From Bacteroidales bacterium (GTDB lineage Bacteria; Bacteroidota; Bacteroidia; Bacteroidales; Muribaculaceae): a stretch of 64,000 nucleotides of DNA. Of the stretch, positions 1 through 9,141 are shown in pieces. The DNA is taken from positions 1 to 64,000 of the forward strand of contig SFEA01000012.1 in assembly GCA_004557385.1 (NCBI GenBank), read 5' to 3'. Numbering within the stretch: position 1 is the first letter of the stretch; each line of letters starts with the position of its first letter. Under the pieces are notes generated by a model, which saw only the letters and a program-made list of their open reading frames with translations, made no database searches and was not told the DNA's origin. The position numbers were made by a program, and so were the translations under genes.

Positions 1-99
1 CCGTATGCCGAACGGCACGTACGGTGGTGTGGGAGGTCGGTAAATGTGAAAGTAGGAGGTAAATGCCTTTTATGAATAACATTTACCTCCTACCCAATT
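1..99 (+). mobile_element. Group II intron 3' end (domains V and VI), partial
   Basis: Bases 1-24 fold as a domain V hairpin: CCGTA (1-5) pairs with TACGG (20-24), a two-base CG bulge lies at 18-19, and TGCC/GGCA closes a GAAC loop. Then comes the linker and a domain VI-like helix: GGGAGG (31-36) pairs with CCT-A-CCC (89-95), leaving A92 bulged as the expected branch point. The 3' splice edge should fall near 96-99, about 15 bases beyond the porX stop. The intron body and any maturase lie to the left of the window. A 14-bp inverted repeat (52-65 / 80-93) is nested here and could be the stem of the domain VI extension. The intron class cannot be assigned from this piece. Confidence 0.75.
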
Positions 100-112
100 T
101 GTGTGGGGGTGA

Positions 113-1657
113 TTATTTTGCGGCGAGGGTGACTATTGGCACCAACATTTCTTCCATTGAGATGCCGCCATGCTGGAAGGTGTTGTTGTAGTATTGTGCA
201 TAGTAGTTGTAGTTGTTGGGATAGGCGAGGAAGTCGCGGTTGGTGGCAAAGATGTAGGTCGACGAGATGTTTGGCGACGGCAATCCGAATGCCAGCGGCT
301 TTTTGATTTCGTACACCTGCTTGGGGTTGTAGTTGAGCGCCTTTCCCACTTTGTAGCGCAGGTTGGTGTTCACGTTTTTGTCGCCAATCACTTTCACGGG
401 GTTGTTGACGCGTATGGTGCCATGGTCGGTGGTGAGCACCACCTTATAGCCTTTCTCGGCAATGCGGCGGAACAGCTCCATGGTTGTGGAGTGCTTAAAC
501 CACGATTCGGTGAGTCCGCGGTAGGCGGCGTCGCTGTAAGCCAGTTCGCGAATCATCTTGCTTTCGGTGCGGGCGTGCGACAGCATATCCACAAAGTTGA
601 GCACCACTACGTTGAGATCGTATTGATTGAGCGAATTGAAGCGGTTGAGCAGGCTTTCGCCGGCGGCGGTGTCGTTTATTTTGTGGTAGGAGAATGAGTA
701 ATTCTTGCGATAGCGGTCGAGTATGGTTTTAATGAGCGGACTTTCGTTGAGGTTTTTGCCTTCTTCTTCGTCCTCGTCTACCCACAGGTCGGGGAACAGT
801 TTGGCAATCTGCACCGGCATCAGTCCTGAGAAGATGGCGTTGCGGGCATATTGCGTGGCGGTGGGCAGAATTGAGGTGTAGATTGAGTCGTCGACCACGG
901 CGAAGTGCTCGTTGAGCAGCGGCGACACCATGCGCCATTGGTCGAGGCGGAAGTTGTCGATGACAATAAAGAACACTTTTTCGCCGGCGTCGAGCAGCGG
1001 GAATATTTTTTCGCGGAACACCTCGTGGCTCATCAGCGGGTGCTGTGGCGTGGTAATCCACGTTTCGTAGTTGCGTTTAACGAACTTGGCAAATGCGTTG
1101 TTGGCTTCGGTTTTTTGCATTTGCAGCAGTTCGTCCATGTTTGTTTCGGCGCCCGATAATTTCAACTCCCAGTGCACCAGTTTGTTGTAGATGTCATACC
1201 AGTCGGTGATGGTGGATGCATTGTTGATGTCCATCGAAATCCGTTGGAACTCTTGCTGATAGTCGTTGGTGGCTTGTGCCGACACAATGGCGCTGCTGTG
1301 CAGGTTTTTCTTGATTGACAGCAGAATTTGGTTGGGGTTGACGGGCTTGATGAGGTAGTCGGCAATTTTGTTGCCGATGGCTTGGTTCATTATGTTTTCT
1401 TCCTCGCTTTTGGTAATCATGATTACGGGCACATTGGGCGAGGCAATCTTAATTTGTGTGAGGGTTTCGAGCCCGCTGATTCCCGGCATATTTTCGTCGA
1501 GTATCACGAGGTCGAAAGGCCGGGCAGCCACGGCGTCGAGAGCGTCGCGACCGTTCGACACGGTCACCACTTCGTAGCCTTTGGCGCGCAGAAACAATAT
1601 GTGGGGCTTGAGCAAATCAATTTCGTCGTCAGCCCAAAGAATTACACCTTGATTCAT
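113..1657 (-). CDS. porX: PorX-type response regulator with PglZ/alkaline phosphatase domain
   Basis: 514 residues. Residues 1-120 are a CheY-like receiver domain with the acidic pair D10/D11, phospho-acceptor D54, T82 and K104. A helical linker follows, then a PglZ/alkaline-phosphatase-superfamily domain (about 200-514) with the IVIDNFRLDQ and TTDHGT metal-site motifs. In Porphyromonas gingivalis, PorX is the two-component regulator of the type IX secretion system and its PglZ domain is a zinc phosphodiesterase. The length and architecture match that family. The gene ends 14 bases from the group II intron edge and lies directly downstream of the porW-like gene on the same strand. No histidine kinase partner is adjacent. 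Whether this organism has a full T9SS cannot be judged here. Confidence 0.93.
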   Translation of the reverse strand: MNQGVILWADDEIDLLKPHILFLRAKGYEVVTVSNGRDALDAVAARPFDLVILDENMPGISGLETLTQIKIASPNVPVIMITKSEEENIMNQAIGNKIADYLIKPVNPNQILLSIKKNLHSSAIVSAQATNDYQQEFQRISMDINNASTITDWYDIYNKLVHWELKLSGAETNMDELLQMQKTEANNAFAKFVKRNYETWITTPQHPLMSHEVFREKIFPLLDAGEKVFFIVIDNFRLDQWRMVSPLLNEHFAVVDDSIYTSILPTATQYARNAIFSGLMPVQIAKLFPDLWVDEDEEEGKNLNESPLIKTILDRYRKNYSFSYHKINDTAAGESLLNRFNSLNQYDLNVVVLNFVDMLSHARTESKMIRELAYSDAAYRGLTESWFKHSTTMELFRRIAEKGYKVVLTTDHGTIRVNNPVKVIGDKNVNTNLRYKVGKALNYNPKQVYEIKKPLAFGLPSPNISSTYIFATNRDFLAYPNNYNYYAQYYNNTFQHGGISMEEMLVPIVTLAAK

Positions 1658-1744
1658 TTGTTGTCTGGATGATAAAATTAAGTGTTGTCTTGTGCAAATT
1701 TACGAAAAATCTGTGTAAAAAACGCAATATAGGCGGTCGGCGTG

Positions 1745-4552
1745 TTATGGGTTGTCGGCTTTTGCTTCCACATTGTCAATGTTGAGCTGCTCTTGATAGA
1801 TGAAGTATTCCTCGAGCGAACGTCCTTCGTTGATGAGCAGCCCGAAGTTGTGTTCGCTGATGAGCACGATGCGCACCTGTTTGGGCAGTTGTTGCAGCGT
1901 CTCGTCTTCTTCAAACAGGCGGCGATATTGCAGCAGTTCGTCGTAGTTGGCAAAGCCTTTCACCACCAGCAGACCAATCTGCCCGAAGGTCATCTGCTCG
2001 AGGTCGAAGTCTTTCACCACGTATTTGGTGAAGTTGTGATAAGCCACTTTGTAGAGCACGTCGTTTGCCGACACGCTGTCGGTGGGGTAAGCCAGCAGGA
2101 ACACTTGCGGCTGCGAGGCGTCGTTGGTGAACGGGGTCACTTGGTCGGCGGTGGCTGTCGAGGCGGTGTCGTTCGACAGTCGCGAAGCCCAGAGTAAGCC
2201 GCGGGTGTTGGTGGAGCCGCTGTGTATGCCGCGACCGCTGTTCAGCTGCTTGAGCATTGCCGAGGCAGTGGGTGTGATGTCGGTGTCGGGGTAGCGTTCG
2301 AGCAGCTGCTTGATTCCGTTCTTGAATTCGGCTTCGTTGTTTTCGGTTACATAAGCCAAAGCGTCGAGGAACATGAACTTAGGCATGATTTTCGACAGCG
2401 GATAATCGGCTTGCATCTTGGCAAGCGCGTTGTGCACGTCGGCGTTGCGGTTGCCGATGTAGGCGTCGTAGGCTTGCGCATAAAGTTGTTCCTGCACGTC
2501 GTTCATGCGTCGCAGATTGTCGAGGTAGTTGGGGTCTTTCATCGCCTGTCCGTAAGCCGATTGCTCGAAGTCGGTGGTGATGAGCTGTCGGTAGCGCTCG
2601 GCGGCAGCGGTGTTGCCTTGGCGCATATACATCAGGTAGAGGTTGTAGTAGGTGTCGAGGCGGTAGACGTTGTCGGGGTAGCGTGTGAGCAGCGTGTTGA
2701 ACTCGGCTTCGGCGCTATTGAGGTCCTCAAGTTTGTCCTTTAGAATCACGCCCATGTTGTAAAGGCCCTCCTGAATGACGTCGTTGCTGGTGGCAATTTC
2801 CTCGTCGGTGCTCGGAATCTGCTTGAGGTAGTATTCCTCGTAGTGTGGGTCGTTGGCGTGGTCGTTCTGTTCTTTTTCGCCCGATTCTCCGGCGTCGCCC
2901 GGGGTGCCACTTGCATTGCCAGTGTCGTTGGCATCGCCGGTGTTGGCATCGCCAGTGTCGGTGTCGTTGAGTGCGAACACGTTTTTGTTGCGGCGGCGCC
3001 AGTCGTCTTCCAGCTTACGGTTGCCCCAAATCTTTTGGAATTGGGTTTTGCCGGCATTTTTGGTGGCGGTGTTATAGAAATACCACGAATTGTCGTTGTT
3101 GATGTTGAACTGCGTGGGTTGCTGCGAGGCAGTCGTGCCCACATTGGTGCTGAGCGCACCGGCTTGTGCCAGCCGCTCGTCGCGTTCGGCAGCTTCGCGT
3201 TCTTCTTTCTCGCGGCGGTTGAGGTCGTCGATGATTTTTTTCACCACTTTGCGCTGTTCGTCGGGCGATAGCTTGGCGAGGCGCAGCAGCGAGTCTTGCA
3301 GCGTTACGTTTTGCGAGTAAACGGCAAGTTCGTCGAGCACGTCGCTGCGCTTTTTCAGCAGCTTGTAGTTAGGGAAATCCTCGTCGAGTTGTGGAATGGC
3401 TTCGGAATAGCACGGTTGAGCCAGTTCGTACTGCCGGCGGGCGAAATACAGCTCGCCGAGGGCAATCTGGCTGATTGCCTTGTCGATGCCGTTGCGCTGG
3501 CTTTTTTCGGCAGCGAGGATGTAGTTTTCGATGGCTCGTGCAGTGTCGCGGCGCGACAGATAGAGGTTGCCAATGGCATAGTAAATCTGGTCGAGATAGT
3601 CCTTGTTTCGGCTCAGGCGTGCCATTCGCTTCAGGCTTTTCACTTCGCCGTCGATTTTAGTGCCTTCAAACATGGCGCTTTGCTTGATGCGTGCGTTGAA
3701 CTTGGTGCGATATGTGGCACCTGAGCTGCTTCCGGCTTTGGCAAAGGCACTGTAAGCGGCTTTGTTGTTGCCGGTGTTGGCATAGAGCTGCCCAAGGAGG
3801 AAGTTGAGGCGCACCTTCTGCGCACCGCCTGCACGTTTTGCGGCTTCCTCAAGGTGCGGTATGGCTTTGTTGTATTGGCGTTCGCGAATCAGATAGTCGG
3901 CTGAGGCGAGGCTGAAAAGATAGTTTTGTTGCTTGCCCTTGAGCGCCTCGGGGTGGATGTGCACGAGAATGTTGTCGGCCTCGGTGGTCCATCCCATTGC
4001 GCAATAGCTGAGCACCTCCCACAGCTGAGCCTCGACGACGAGGTTCGGCATCCAGGTGAAGTGTCGGCTGATGTAGTGGAACGTGGCTGCCGAGCTGAGG
4101 AAATCGCCTTTCATATATTCGGCTTTGCCCAACAGCATCCATGCGTTGTGTATGAAGGGGTTGTATTCGTCGCGTTTGAGCCATTGCTTTTGCTTCTCGG
4201 TGGTGCGTCCGCCTTTGCGCTTGGGCTTTTTCTTGATGGAGTGCAGCGAGATGGCTTTTTGCATCTTCTCGATGGTGCGGTCGTAGTTGCCGCTGGGCTT
4301 GGAGGCTTTTTCAACGGCATGCGCTTCGGCGGGGTGAATGAGCAGGCGCTTGGTGTAGTCGTCCTCGTAGTTCTCGGTGAGCTTTATTTGCTCTTTGTAG
4401 TGGGTTTCGCCGTTGTAGTAGACGTTATAGCGTGTGTTGAACGCATGCCAAAAGCGCGAGCCGGCGGTGTTTTTCTTGGTGCTGCACGAGCACAAGACCA
4501 ACATCGCCGCTATGGCTGATAGCAGGGTGATATGTTTGAAAATCTGTTTCAA
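1745..4552 (-). CDS. porW: PorW/SprE-like TPR lipoprotein
   Basis: 935 residues with a lipoprotein signal peptide: a hydrophobic stretch ends in the cysteine pair C21/C23, C23 fitting the lipobox best. The N-terminal RYNVYYNGE motif is typical of PorW/SprE lipoproteins. The body is a long series of TPR-like helices, interrupted near 480-570 by a low-complexity Asp/Gly/Asn/Thr-rich linker. PorW and SprE are outer-membrane lipoproteins of T9SS/gliding machineries, and relatives persist in gut Bacteroidales. It precedes porX by 87 bases on the same strand, so the two may be co-transcribed. A TATCTTTAC -7 element lies 65 bases upstream. The role here (secretion or general envelope scaffold) is inferred from family only. 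Confidence 0.8.
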   Translation of the reverse strand: MKQIFKHITLLSAIAAMLVLCSCSTKKNTAGSRFWHAFNTRYNVYYNGETHYKEQIKLTENYEDDYTKRLLIHPAEAHAVEKASKPSGNYDRTIEKMQKAISLHSIKKKPKRKGGRTTEKQKQWLKRDEYNPFIHNAWMLLGKAEYMKGDFLSSAATFHYISRHFTWMPNLVVEAQLWEVLSYCAMGWTTEADNILVHIHPEALKGKQQNYLFSLASADYLIRERQYNKAIPHLEEAAKRAGGAQKVRLNFLLGQLYANTGNNKAAYSAFAKAGSSSGATYRTKFNARIKQSAMFEGTKIDGEVKSLKRMARLSRNKDYLDQIYYAIGNLYLSRRDTARAIENYILAAEKSQRNGIDKAISQIALGELYFARRQYELAQPCYSEAIPQLDEDFPNYKLLKKRSDVLDELAVYSQNVTLQDSLLRLAKLSPDEQRKVVKKIIDDLNRREKEEREAAERDERLAQAGALSTNVGTTASQQPTQFNINNDNSWYFYNTATKNAGKTQFQKIWGNRKLEDDWRRRNKNVFALNDTDTGDANTGDANDTGNASGTPGDAGESGEKEQNDHANDPHYEEYYLKQIPSTDEEIATSNDVIQEGLYNMGVILKDKLEDLNSAEAEFNTLLTRYPDNVYRLDTYYNLYLMYMRQGNTAAAERYRQLITTDFEQSAYGQAMKDPNYLDNLRRMNDVQEQLYAQAYDAYIGNRNADVHNALAKMQADYPLSKIMPKFMFLDALAYVTENNEAEFKNGIKQLLERYPDTDITPTASAMLKQLNSGRGIHSGSTNTRGLLWASRLSNDTASTATADQVTPFTNDASQPQVFLLAYPTDSVSANDVLYKVAYHNFTKYVVKDFDLEQMTFGQIGLLVVKGFANYDELLQYRRLFEEDETLQQLPKQVRIVLISEHNFGLLINEGRSLEEYFIYQEQLNIDNVEAKADNP

Positions 4553-4616
4553 CTATGATAGAATATTATCACTTAATGTAAAACGAAATAATTTGTGATA
4601 AATTATTTAATTTAAT

Positions 4617-4625
4617 GTAAAGATA
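4617..4625 (-). promoter_or_regulatory. Bacteroidetes -7 element for the porW-like gene
   Basis: On the minus strand the bases read TATCTTTAC, a good match to the TAnnTTTG -7 box of the Bacteroidetes housekeeping sigma factor. It would give a leader of about 55-60 nt. The rest of the 4553-4849 gap is AT-rich, carries the divergent promoter region of the barrel gene, and shows no other gene. Confidence 0.5.
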
Positions 4626-4849
4626 GTGCAAGGTGTGTGTTTTGGCAAAAATATGCGGCAGTTTTTTTGCTTAGTCGGCAGGCAGAAGCGTTTTTGTGGG
4701 TCTTAGAGGTGGCTGTGTGGCTTCAGGCGAAGTGCTGACAAATTGGTTATAAGTGCGTTTTTTTTGGTTAAAAAGGTTGCAGAGGTTGTTTATATTTACA
4801 GAATGAAATAAATTTGTCATACAATACACACATAGTTATTAACTAAATA

Positions 4850-5440
4850 ATGAAGATTGAAATGAAAAAGATTTTTATTGTTGCAAGTTTGATTCTTGCT
4901 TTTGCAACAGCAAAGGCACAGAGTGAAGTTGGAGGATTTAGTGTTCGCCCTATGGTTGGTATGAACATTGGTATGATGACAAATGCTGATGACAGCGACC
5001 CACGTATAGGTTTTGTTGTGGGCACTGAACTCGAGTATCAGGCTACAGACCTTTTGGGCTTGTCGGCTGGTCTGCTTTATTCGCAACAGGGCTGCAAGGT
5101 TGACGATAACGGCACTCTCAAGCTCGACTACATTAACATTCCGCTGCTGGCTAACGTGTATGTTGCCAAGGGTTTTGCTGTTAAGTTGGGTTTGCAACCC
5201 GGCTTTTTGATTAACGACAAGGCAAAGGCGAGCGACAGCGGCGTGTCGGTTGAAGCCGGTTTGGGCGACTTGTCGAAGAATTTCGTTCTGTCGGTTCCGG
5301 TGGGCATCTCTTATGAGTTCAGCAACATTCAGCTCGATGCTCGTTACAACTGGGGTGTAACTCATGCGTTGTCGGCAGGGGGCGAATCGAGCAACAGCAG
5401 TGCATTTATGATTACTGTTGGATATAAGTTTAATTTGTAG
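4850..5440 (+). CDS. Small outer-membrane beta-barrel protein (PorT/porin-like)
   Basis: 196 residues. The signal peptide ends at AKAQ-SEVGG; the second in-frame ATG at 4862 (MKKIF...) starts a more standard signal peptide and is an equally likely start. The mature part has alternating hydrophobic/polar strands, Gly-rich turns and a C-terminal strand ending in KFNL, as in outer-membrane protein beta-barrel domain (PorT-like) proteins of about 8 strands. Such proteins are abundant in Bacteroidales and mostly uncharacterised. It is monocistronic, divergent from the porW-like gene and convergent with the metal permease across a shared terminator. A TATATTTAC promoter element lies near 4790. Confidence 0.8.
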   Translation: MKIEMKKIFIVASLILAFATAKAQSEVGGFSVRPMVGMNIGMMTNADDSDPRIGFVVGTELEYQATDLLGLSAGLLYSQQGCKVDDNGTLKLDYINIPLLANVYVAKGFAVKLGLQPGFLINDKAKASDSGVSVEAGLGDLSKNFVLSVPVGISYEFSNIQLDARYNWGVTHALSAGGESSNSSAFMITVGYKFNL

Positions 5441-5491
5441 GAAAAAGGATGCGGGTTTTGCAGCCTGCCACCTGAAAGATAACTGAAAAGG

Positions 5492-5524
5492 TGCGCTGCA
5501 TCGGTGTTAGAGCCGGTGCGGCGC
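5492..5524. terminator. Bidirectional terminator hairpin
   Basis: A 13-bp stem (5492-5504 / 5512-5524, two G-U pairs) with a 7-nt loop sits between the convergent barrel and permease genes. A T-rich stretch follows on the plus side. Confidence 0.6.
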
Positions 5525-5541
5525 ATTTGATTTGTGTGTTG

Positions 5542-6342
5542 TTAGGCTTTCAGCGACTTTGCAAAGCGTGCCACCGCGTAGGTGGTGATTAGCAGAATCA
5601 CTATGGTGGCAGATGCCGGCACCGCCAGCCAATAGCTGCATAGCAGCCCGAGCACCGAGCAGGCGAGGCTCACTACAGCCGATATCGCCATCATTGTCTT
5701 GAGACGTATGGTGAACAGTTCGGCAATCATTTGCGGCATGGTGAGCAGCGACAACAGCAGCATGATGCCTATTAGCCTGATGGTGAGCACCACACAGAGG
5801 GCAACCATTATGGTCATTGTCATGTTTATGGCAGTGACTGGCAGTTGGCGCGTTTTGGCAAAGTCGCTGTCGAAGGCGCAAGCTACGATTGGGTGATAGA
5901 ATGCCACGAAAAACAGGAGCAGAAGCACGAGGTAGGCGGCAAACACGGCAATGTCAACACGGGTAATGGTGAGCACATTGCCAAAGAGAAATGAGGTGAG
6001 TTCGGGCACATAACCGGGCGACAGAAACAGGAACAGGGTGCCTAATGCCATGCCTAAAGCCCAAATCACGCCAATGGCAGAGTCCTCGCGCACGCGTTGC
6101 TTGGTTGACAGCCATTCTACGCCGGCTGCCGACGCCACGGCAAACACACCTGCCATAAGGGTGGGGTTGATGCCGAGATAGAAGCCCAGACCCAGTCCGC
6201 CGAAACAAGCATGGGTGATGCCGCCGGTGATGAACACCATGCGCCTACTCACCACGTAGGTGCCTATTATGGCTGAGGCGAGGCTCACAAACAGCACTCC
6301 AAGCAGTGCGTTCTGGAAAAATGTGTAGTTGAGGATGTCCAT
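5542..6342 (-). CDS. Metal ABC transporter permease (ZnuB/ABC-3 family)
   Basis: 266 residues, nearly all hydrophobic, with 7-8 predicted membrane spans. It has the family pattern TYVVSRRMVFITGGITHACFGG near residues 28-48 and a conserved ITRVD region. ABC-3 permeases move Zn2+, Mn2+ or Fe2+ with an ATPase and a solute-binding lipoprotein. Neither partner is adjacent: the neighbours are a barrel protein and a small anchored protein, so the gene is separated from the rest of its transporter. The metal cannot be told from the permease alone. Length is normal. Confidence 0.88.
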   Translation of the reverse strand: MDILNYTFFQNALLGVLFVSLASAIIGTYVVSRRMVFITGGITHACFGGLGLGFYLGINPTLMAGVFAVASAAGVEWLSTKQRVREDSAIGVIWALGMALGTLFLFLSPGYVPELTSFLFGNVLTITRVDIAVFAAYLVLLLLFFVAFYHPIVACAFDSDFAKTRQLPVTAINMTMTIMVALCVVLTIRLIGIMLLLSLLTMPQMIAELFTIRLKTMMAISAVVSLACSVLGLLCSYWLAVPASATIVILLITTYAVARFAKSLKA

Positions 6343-6446
6343 CCTGTTGTTTGCTGTTTTGTTGGTTTAGGGTGCAAAATTACAAAAAAACGGCGGTTAT
6401 TGCATAACTGATGAGCGTTGTTGTGGCGGCAATGCGGCTATTTTTT

Positions 6447-6860
6447 TTATTGATTAACCTTTTGCTGACGGGCTTCGGCGGCAAGCATAATCAGTTCGTC
6501 GTGTATGGGCGAGGGCAGCGTGATGCCGCGTAGCTGAATGCTGCGTGCCCAGCCGGCAATGTCGTCGCGCTTGAGGGTGTAGAGCACGTCGCGGAATTGC
6601 TCAATCTGCTCCTCGGTGTAGGCGTCGGCATCTGTGCCACGAAAGGCGTCGAGCTCCTGGTCGTCGTAGTAAACGATGTCGCGGCTGATGCCTTGCAGCA
6701 ACGAGTCTTTCTCGCACACGGCGTGTTGGCCGCAGCAGCCTTCGGGTCGCGGCTCATTCACCACGTCGTCGACACCCGGTTTGGTGGTCATGCGGTGGTA
6801 GGCATAGAGGATAATGCCCGCAATCACCGTCACGGCAAGTATGATTAATGCTCCTGTCAT
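6447..6860 (-). CDS. Small membrane-anchored protein with Cys motif, function unknown
   Basis: 137 residues. One N-terminal membrane span (about 4-22) is followed by a basic stretch, so the rest is probably cytoplasmic. A motif GCCGQHAVCEKDSL near residues 41-54 has three cysteines and a histidine and could bind a metal. The C-terminal half is acidic and helical. It follows aroA by 3 bases on the same strand, so co-expression with aroA is likely. I recognise it as a conserved Bacteroidales neighbour of aroA but know no experimental function. Confidence 0.7.
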   Translation of the reverse strand: MTGALIILAVTVIAGIILYAYHRMTTKPGVDDVVNEPRPEGCCGQHAVCEKDSLLQGISRDIVYYDDQELDAFRGTDADAYTEEQIEQFRDVLYTLKRDDIAGWARSIQLRGITLPSPIHDELIMLAAEARQQKVNQ

Positions 6861-6863
6861 AAC

Positions 6864-8093
6864 TTATGCTTCCTCGATAATAAATCCTGCTTGGGCAAGA
6901 TGTTGCCAATATTCGGGATAACTCTTGCTCACCACGGCGGCGTCCTCGATGACGATGCCGGGATAGCGCACTGCTGCCGGGGCAAACGCCATTGCCATGC
7001 GGTGGTCCTTGAAGGTGGCTATCGATGGGCATGGCTGCGGTGTCTGAGTGGTGCCGTCCCAGCGCAGCGAGTAGTCGGGCTCTACGTCAATCACATAGCC
7101 AAGCTTCAGCAGTTGGGTGCGAAGTGCTTCAATTCGGTCGGTTTCCTTTATCTTCAGGGTTTGCAGCCCGGTGATGTGGAACGGTCGGTTGAGCAAGCAT
7201 GCTGTCACCACAATGGTCTGTGCCAAATCGGGGTTGCCGAGCAAATTCATCTCGATGAAGTCGGGGGCTACGGGCATTGTGCGCAGGTCGAGGTATGCTC
7301 CGCAGCGGTTTGCCACTACGCCAAACGGGGCAAACAGGCGTTCAACAGCGCTGTCGCCTTGCAGACTGTCGGCAAAGAGTCCTTTGAGTGAGATGCGCGA
7401 TTGCGGCATGAGCGCTTGCATCTGAAACCAATAAGATGCTGCCGACCAGTCGTTTTCCACCACAAAATTGCGAGCCGTGTAGGCGGCGTTTTGCGGCAAG
7501 GATATTTCGTTGCCGTTTAGCGTGGCTTTCACGCCAAATTGCTCCATCAAGGCAAGCGTCATGTCGATGTAGGGCCGTGAAATGATGTTTCCGCTTAGGC
7601 GCATGGTTGTGCAACCTTCGATGAGCGGCGAAATCATCAGCAAGGCTGAAATGTATTGCGAACTCACATTGCCCGGAATTTCAATGACTTGGGCGCTGAG
7701 CCGAGTGCCTGTGATGCGCAGGGGCGGGAACCCCTCGTTGCCTGCATATTCAATTATGGCGCCGCAGCTGCGCAGGGCGTCAACGAGCACACCAATGGGG
7801 CGCTGGCGCATGCGTTCGCTGCCGTCGAGGGTGATGGTGCGGCCTTGCCGGGTGGCAAAATATGCAGTCAGGAAGCGCATGGCGGTGCCGGCGGCGCCGA
7901 TGTTTATGGTGTCGTCAGCCGATTGAAGGGCTGCCACCATGGCGTCAGTGTCGTCGCATTTGGCAATATTGCTGATTTGCGCTTTCTGGGCACACAGGGC
8001 ATTGAGTATCAAAGCGCGGTTGCTGATACTTTTCGATGCGGGCAGTGCCACTTCGGCTATTGCTCGCGCTGGGGCTGTTATTTTGTAGTTCAT
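6864..8093 (-). CDS. aroA: 3-phosphoshikimate 1-carboxyvinyltransferase (EPSP synthase)
   Basis: 409 residues from the chosen start. Catalyses shikimate-3-phosphate + PEP to EPSP, step six of the shikimate pathway. Visible family motifs: LPASKSISNRALIL near the N-terminus, the GNVSSQYISALL and TDRIEAL segments, and KDHRMAMAFAPAA near the C-terminus. The open frame extends to 8120, but a TACCTTTGC promoter element at 8102-8110 lies inside that extension, so the ATG at 8093 (MNYKITAP) is the better start and leaves an almost leaderless mRNA. The anchored Cys-motif protein follows directly. Confidence 0.95.
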   Translation of the reverse strand: MNYKITAPARAIAEVALPASKSISNRALILNALCAQKAQISNIAKCDDTDAMVAALQSADDTINIGAAGTAMRFLTAYFATRQGRTITLDGSERMRQRPIGVLVDALRSCGAIIEYAGNEGFPPLRITGTRLSAQVIEIPGNVSSQYISALLMISPLIEGCTTMRLSGNIISRPYIDMTLALMEQFGVKATLNGNEISLPQNAAYTARNFVVENDWSAASYWFQMQALMPQSRISLKGLFADSLQGDSAVERLFAPFGVVANRCGAYLDLRTMPVAPDFIEMNLLGNPDLAQTIVVTACLLNRPFHITGLQTLKIKETDRIEALRTQLLKLGYVIDVEPDYSLRWDGTTQTPQPCPSIATFKDHRMAMAFAPAAVRYPGIVIEDAAVVSKSYPEYWQHLAQAGFIIEEA

Positions 8094-8101
8094 AGTCAGT
8101 G

Positions 8102-8110
8102 GCAAAGGTA
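8102..8110 (-). promoter_or_regulatory. -7 element of the aroA promoter
   Basis: Minus strand TACCTTTGC. It is only about 9 bases upstream of the aroA ATG, implying a leader of a few nucleotides, and it decides the start codon choice for aroA. Confidence 0.6.
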
Positions 8111-8217
8111 ATAAAAACATTGCAATTATCGGTGGTGTATTGCCTAATTTGTATTGCCGAAATTATGCGATGAAATCGCTTGCCGACGCAGTTTTTCGTA
8201 ATTTTCGGCGAATGGCT

Positions 8218-9117
8218 TTATTGCTTGCCGGGGTTGATGTAGGAAGCTGGCACAATGGGTGCCGCCTCGTCGCTTAGCAGGCGGAAAGTGACGGGATTTT
8301 CGAGGATTTCGCGCACATCGCACTCTTTTCCGTCGATTGTAGCGCGTCGCGAAACCAATCGTACGCCGTGGCTGTAGTCCACATAGTTCACGCCGTGACC
8401 GGCATAAGTCGACTGCACTCGCGAGCCGTCGGGCCGATACCAGCCGTAAATTGCCACGCGGTTGAGGTAGCGTGGCGCCGACCACAGGCGGGTGGCTAAA
8501 ACAATGTCTTTTTTCAACCCCGAAATCATTTGCCCGTAGTGGTAGCCATGGGCTTTCATCAGGGCATTGATGGCGTTGTTGCTGTCCTGAAACACAATGG
8601 GGCGAGTGTTACGGTCGCCCAACGGGCGGAACGGAAAGATGTCGATGGCGCCTTCGCTGACATCGTTGATGCGGTCGACGATGAACGACGTGGGCAGCGA
8701 GCATTTCAGCGCATCGGCTATGCGCTGTGCTGCTATCGGCCCCATGGGCATACGCACGAAATCGTCGTTTGTTCCGATTGCCAGATAGTCGTGTGTAACC
8801 CATAGCGCAATGGTGTGCGGTTGCTGAAAAACTGCGATGGAATCGACCACTGGAGTGGTGAATTCAATCTTTCGGAAGAACCGAAGCGAGTCGGGCACGT
8901 TGCCGCCAAGTATGGCATCTACAATCAGCTGCTCGCGCTGCTGAAACGTGATAGTGTCGGCACGCAACATAAATTGCGAGCCGGTGATGGCGCCGGTTTC
9001 GGGGCGCGGTGCAATGCCTTCGATTTTGCACCGTTCGTGGCGAATTAATCGGGCTTTTTGGGCAAATGCTGCGGTGAAAGCAAGCAAAGCCAGTGTGGTC
9101 AATACTATTCTTTTCAT
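8218..9117 (-). CDS. Secreted protein of unknown function
   Basis: 299 residues with a clear Sec signal peptide (MKRIVLTTLALLAFTAAFAQ, cleavage after about A19). The mature protein is about 280 residues with no membrane span. I recognise no named domain. Conspicuous features are the segment YGWYRPDGSRVQ followed by YVDYSHGVRLVSR near residues 220-250, which looks like a conserved active-site or ligand-binding region (His in SHG, nearby Asp and Tyr). Same strand as the downstream aroA and upstream DUF2148 genes, but with gaps that allow separate transcription. Predicted to act in the periplasm or outside the cell. Confidence 0.75.
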   Translation of the reverse strand: MKRIVLTTLALLAFTAAFAQKARLIRHERCKIEGIAPRPETGAITGSQFMLRADTITFQQREQLIVDAILGGNVPDSLRFFRKIEFTTPVVDSIAVFQQPHTIALWVTHDYLAIGTNDDFVRMPMGPIAAQRIADALKCSLPTSFIVDRINDVSEGAIDIFPFRPLGDRNTRPIVFQDSNNAINALMKAHGYHYGQMISGLKKDIVLATRLWSAPRYLNRVAIYGWYRPDGSRVQSTYAGHGVNYVDYSHGVRLVSRRATIDGKECDVREILENPVTFRLLSDEAAPIVPASYINPGKQ

Positions 9118-9141
9118 GTCAATAAAAATTGTGTGTTGCTA

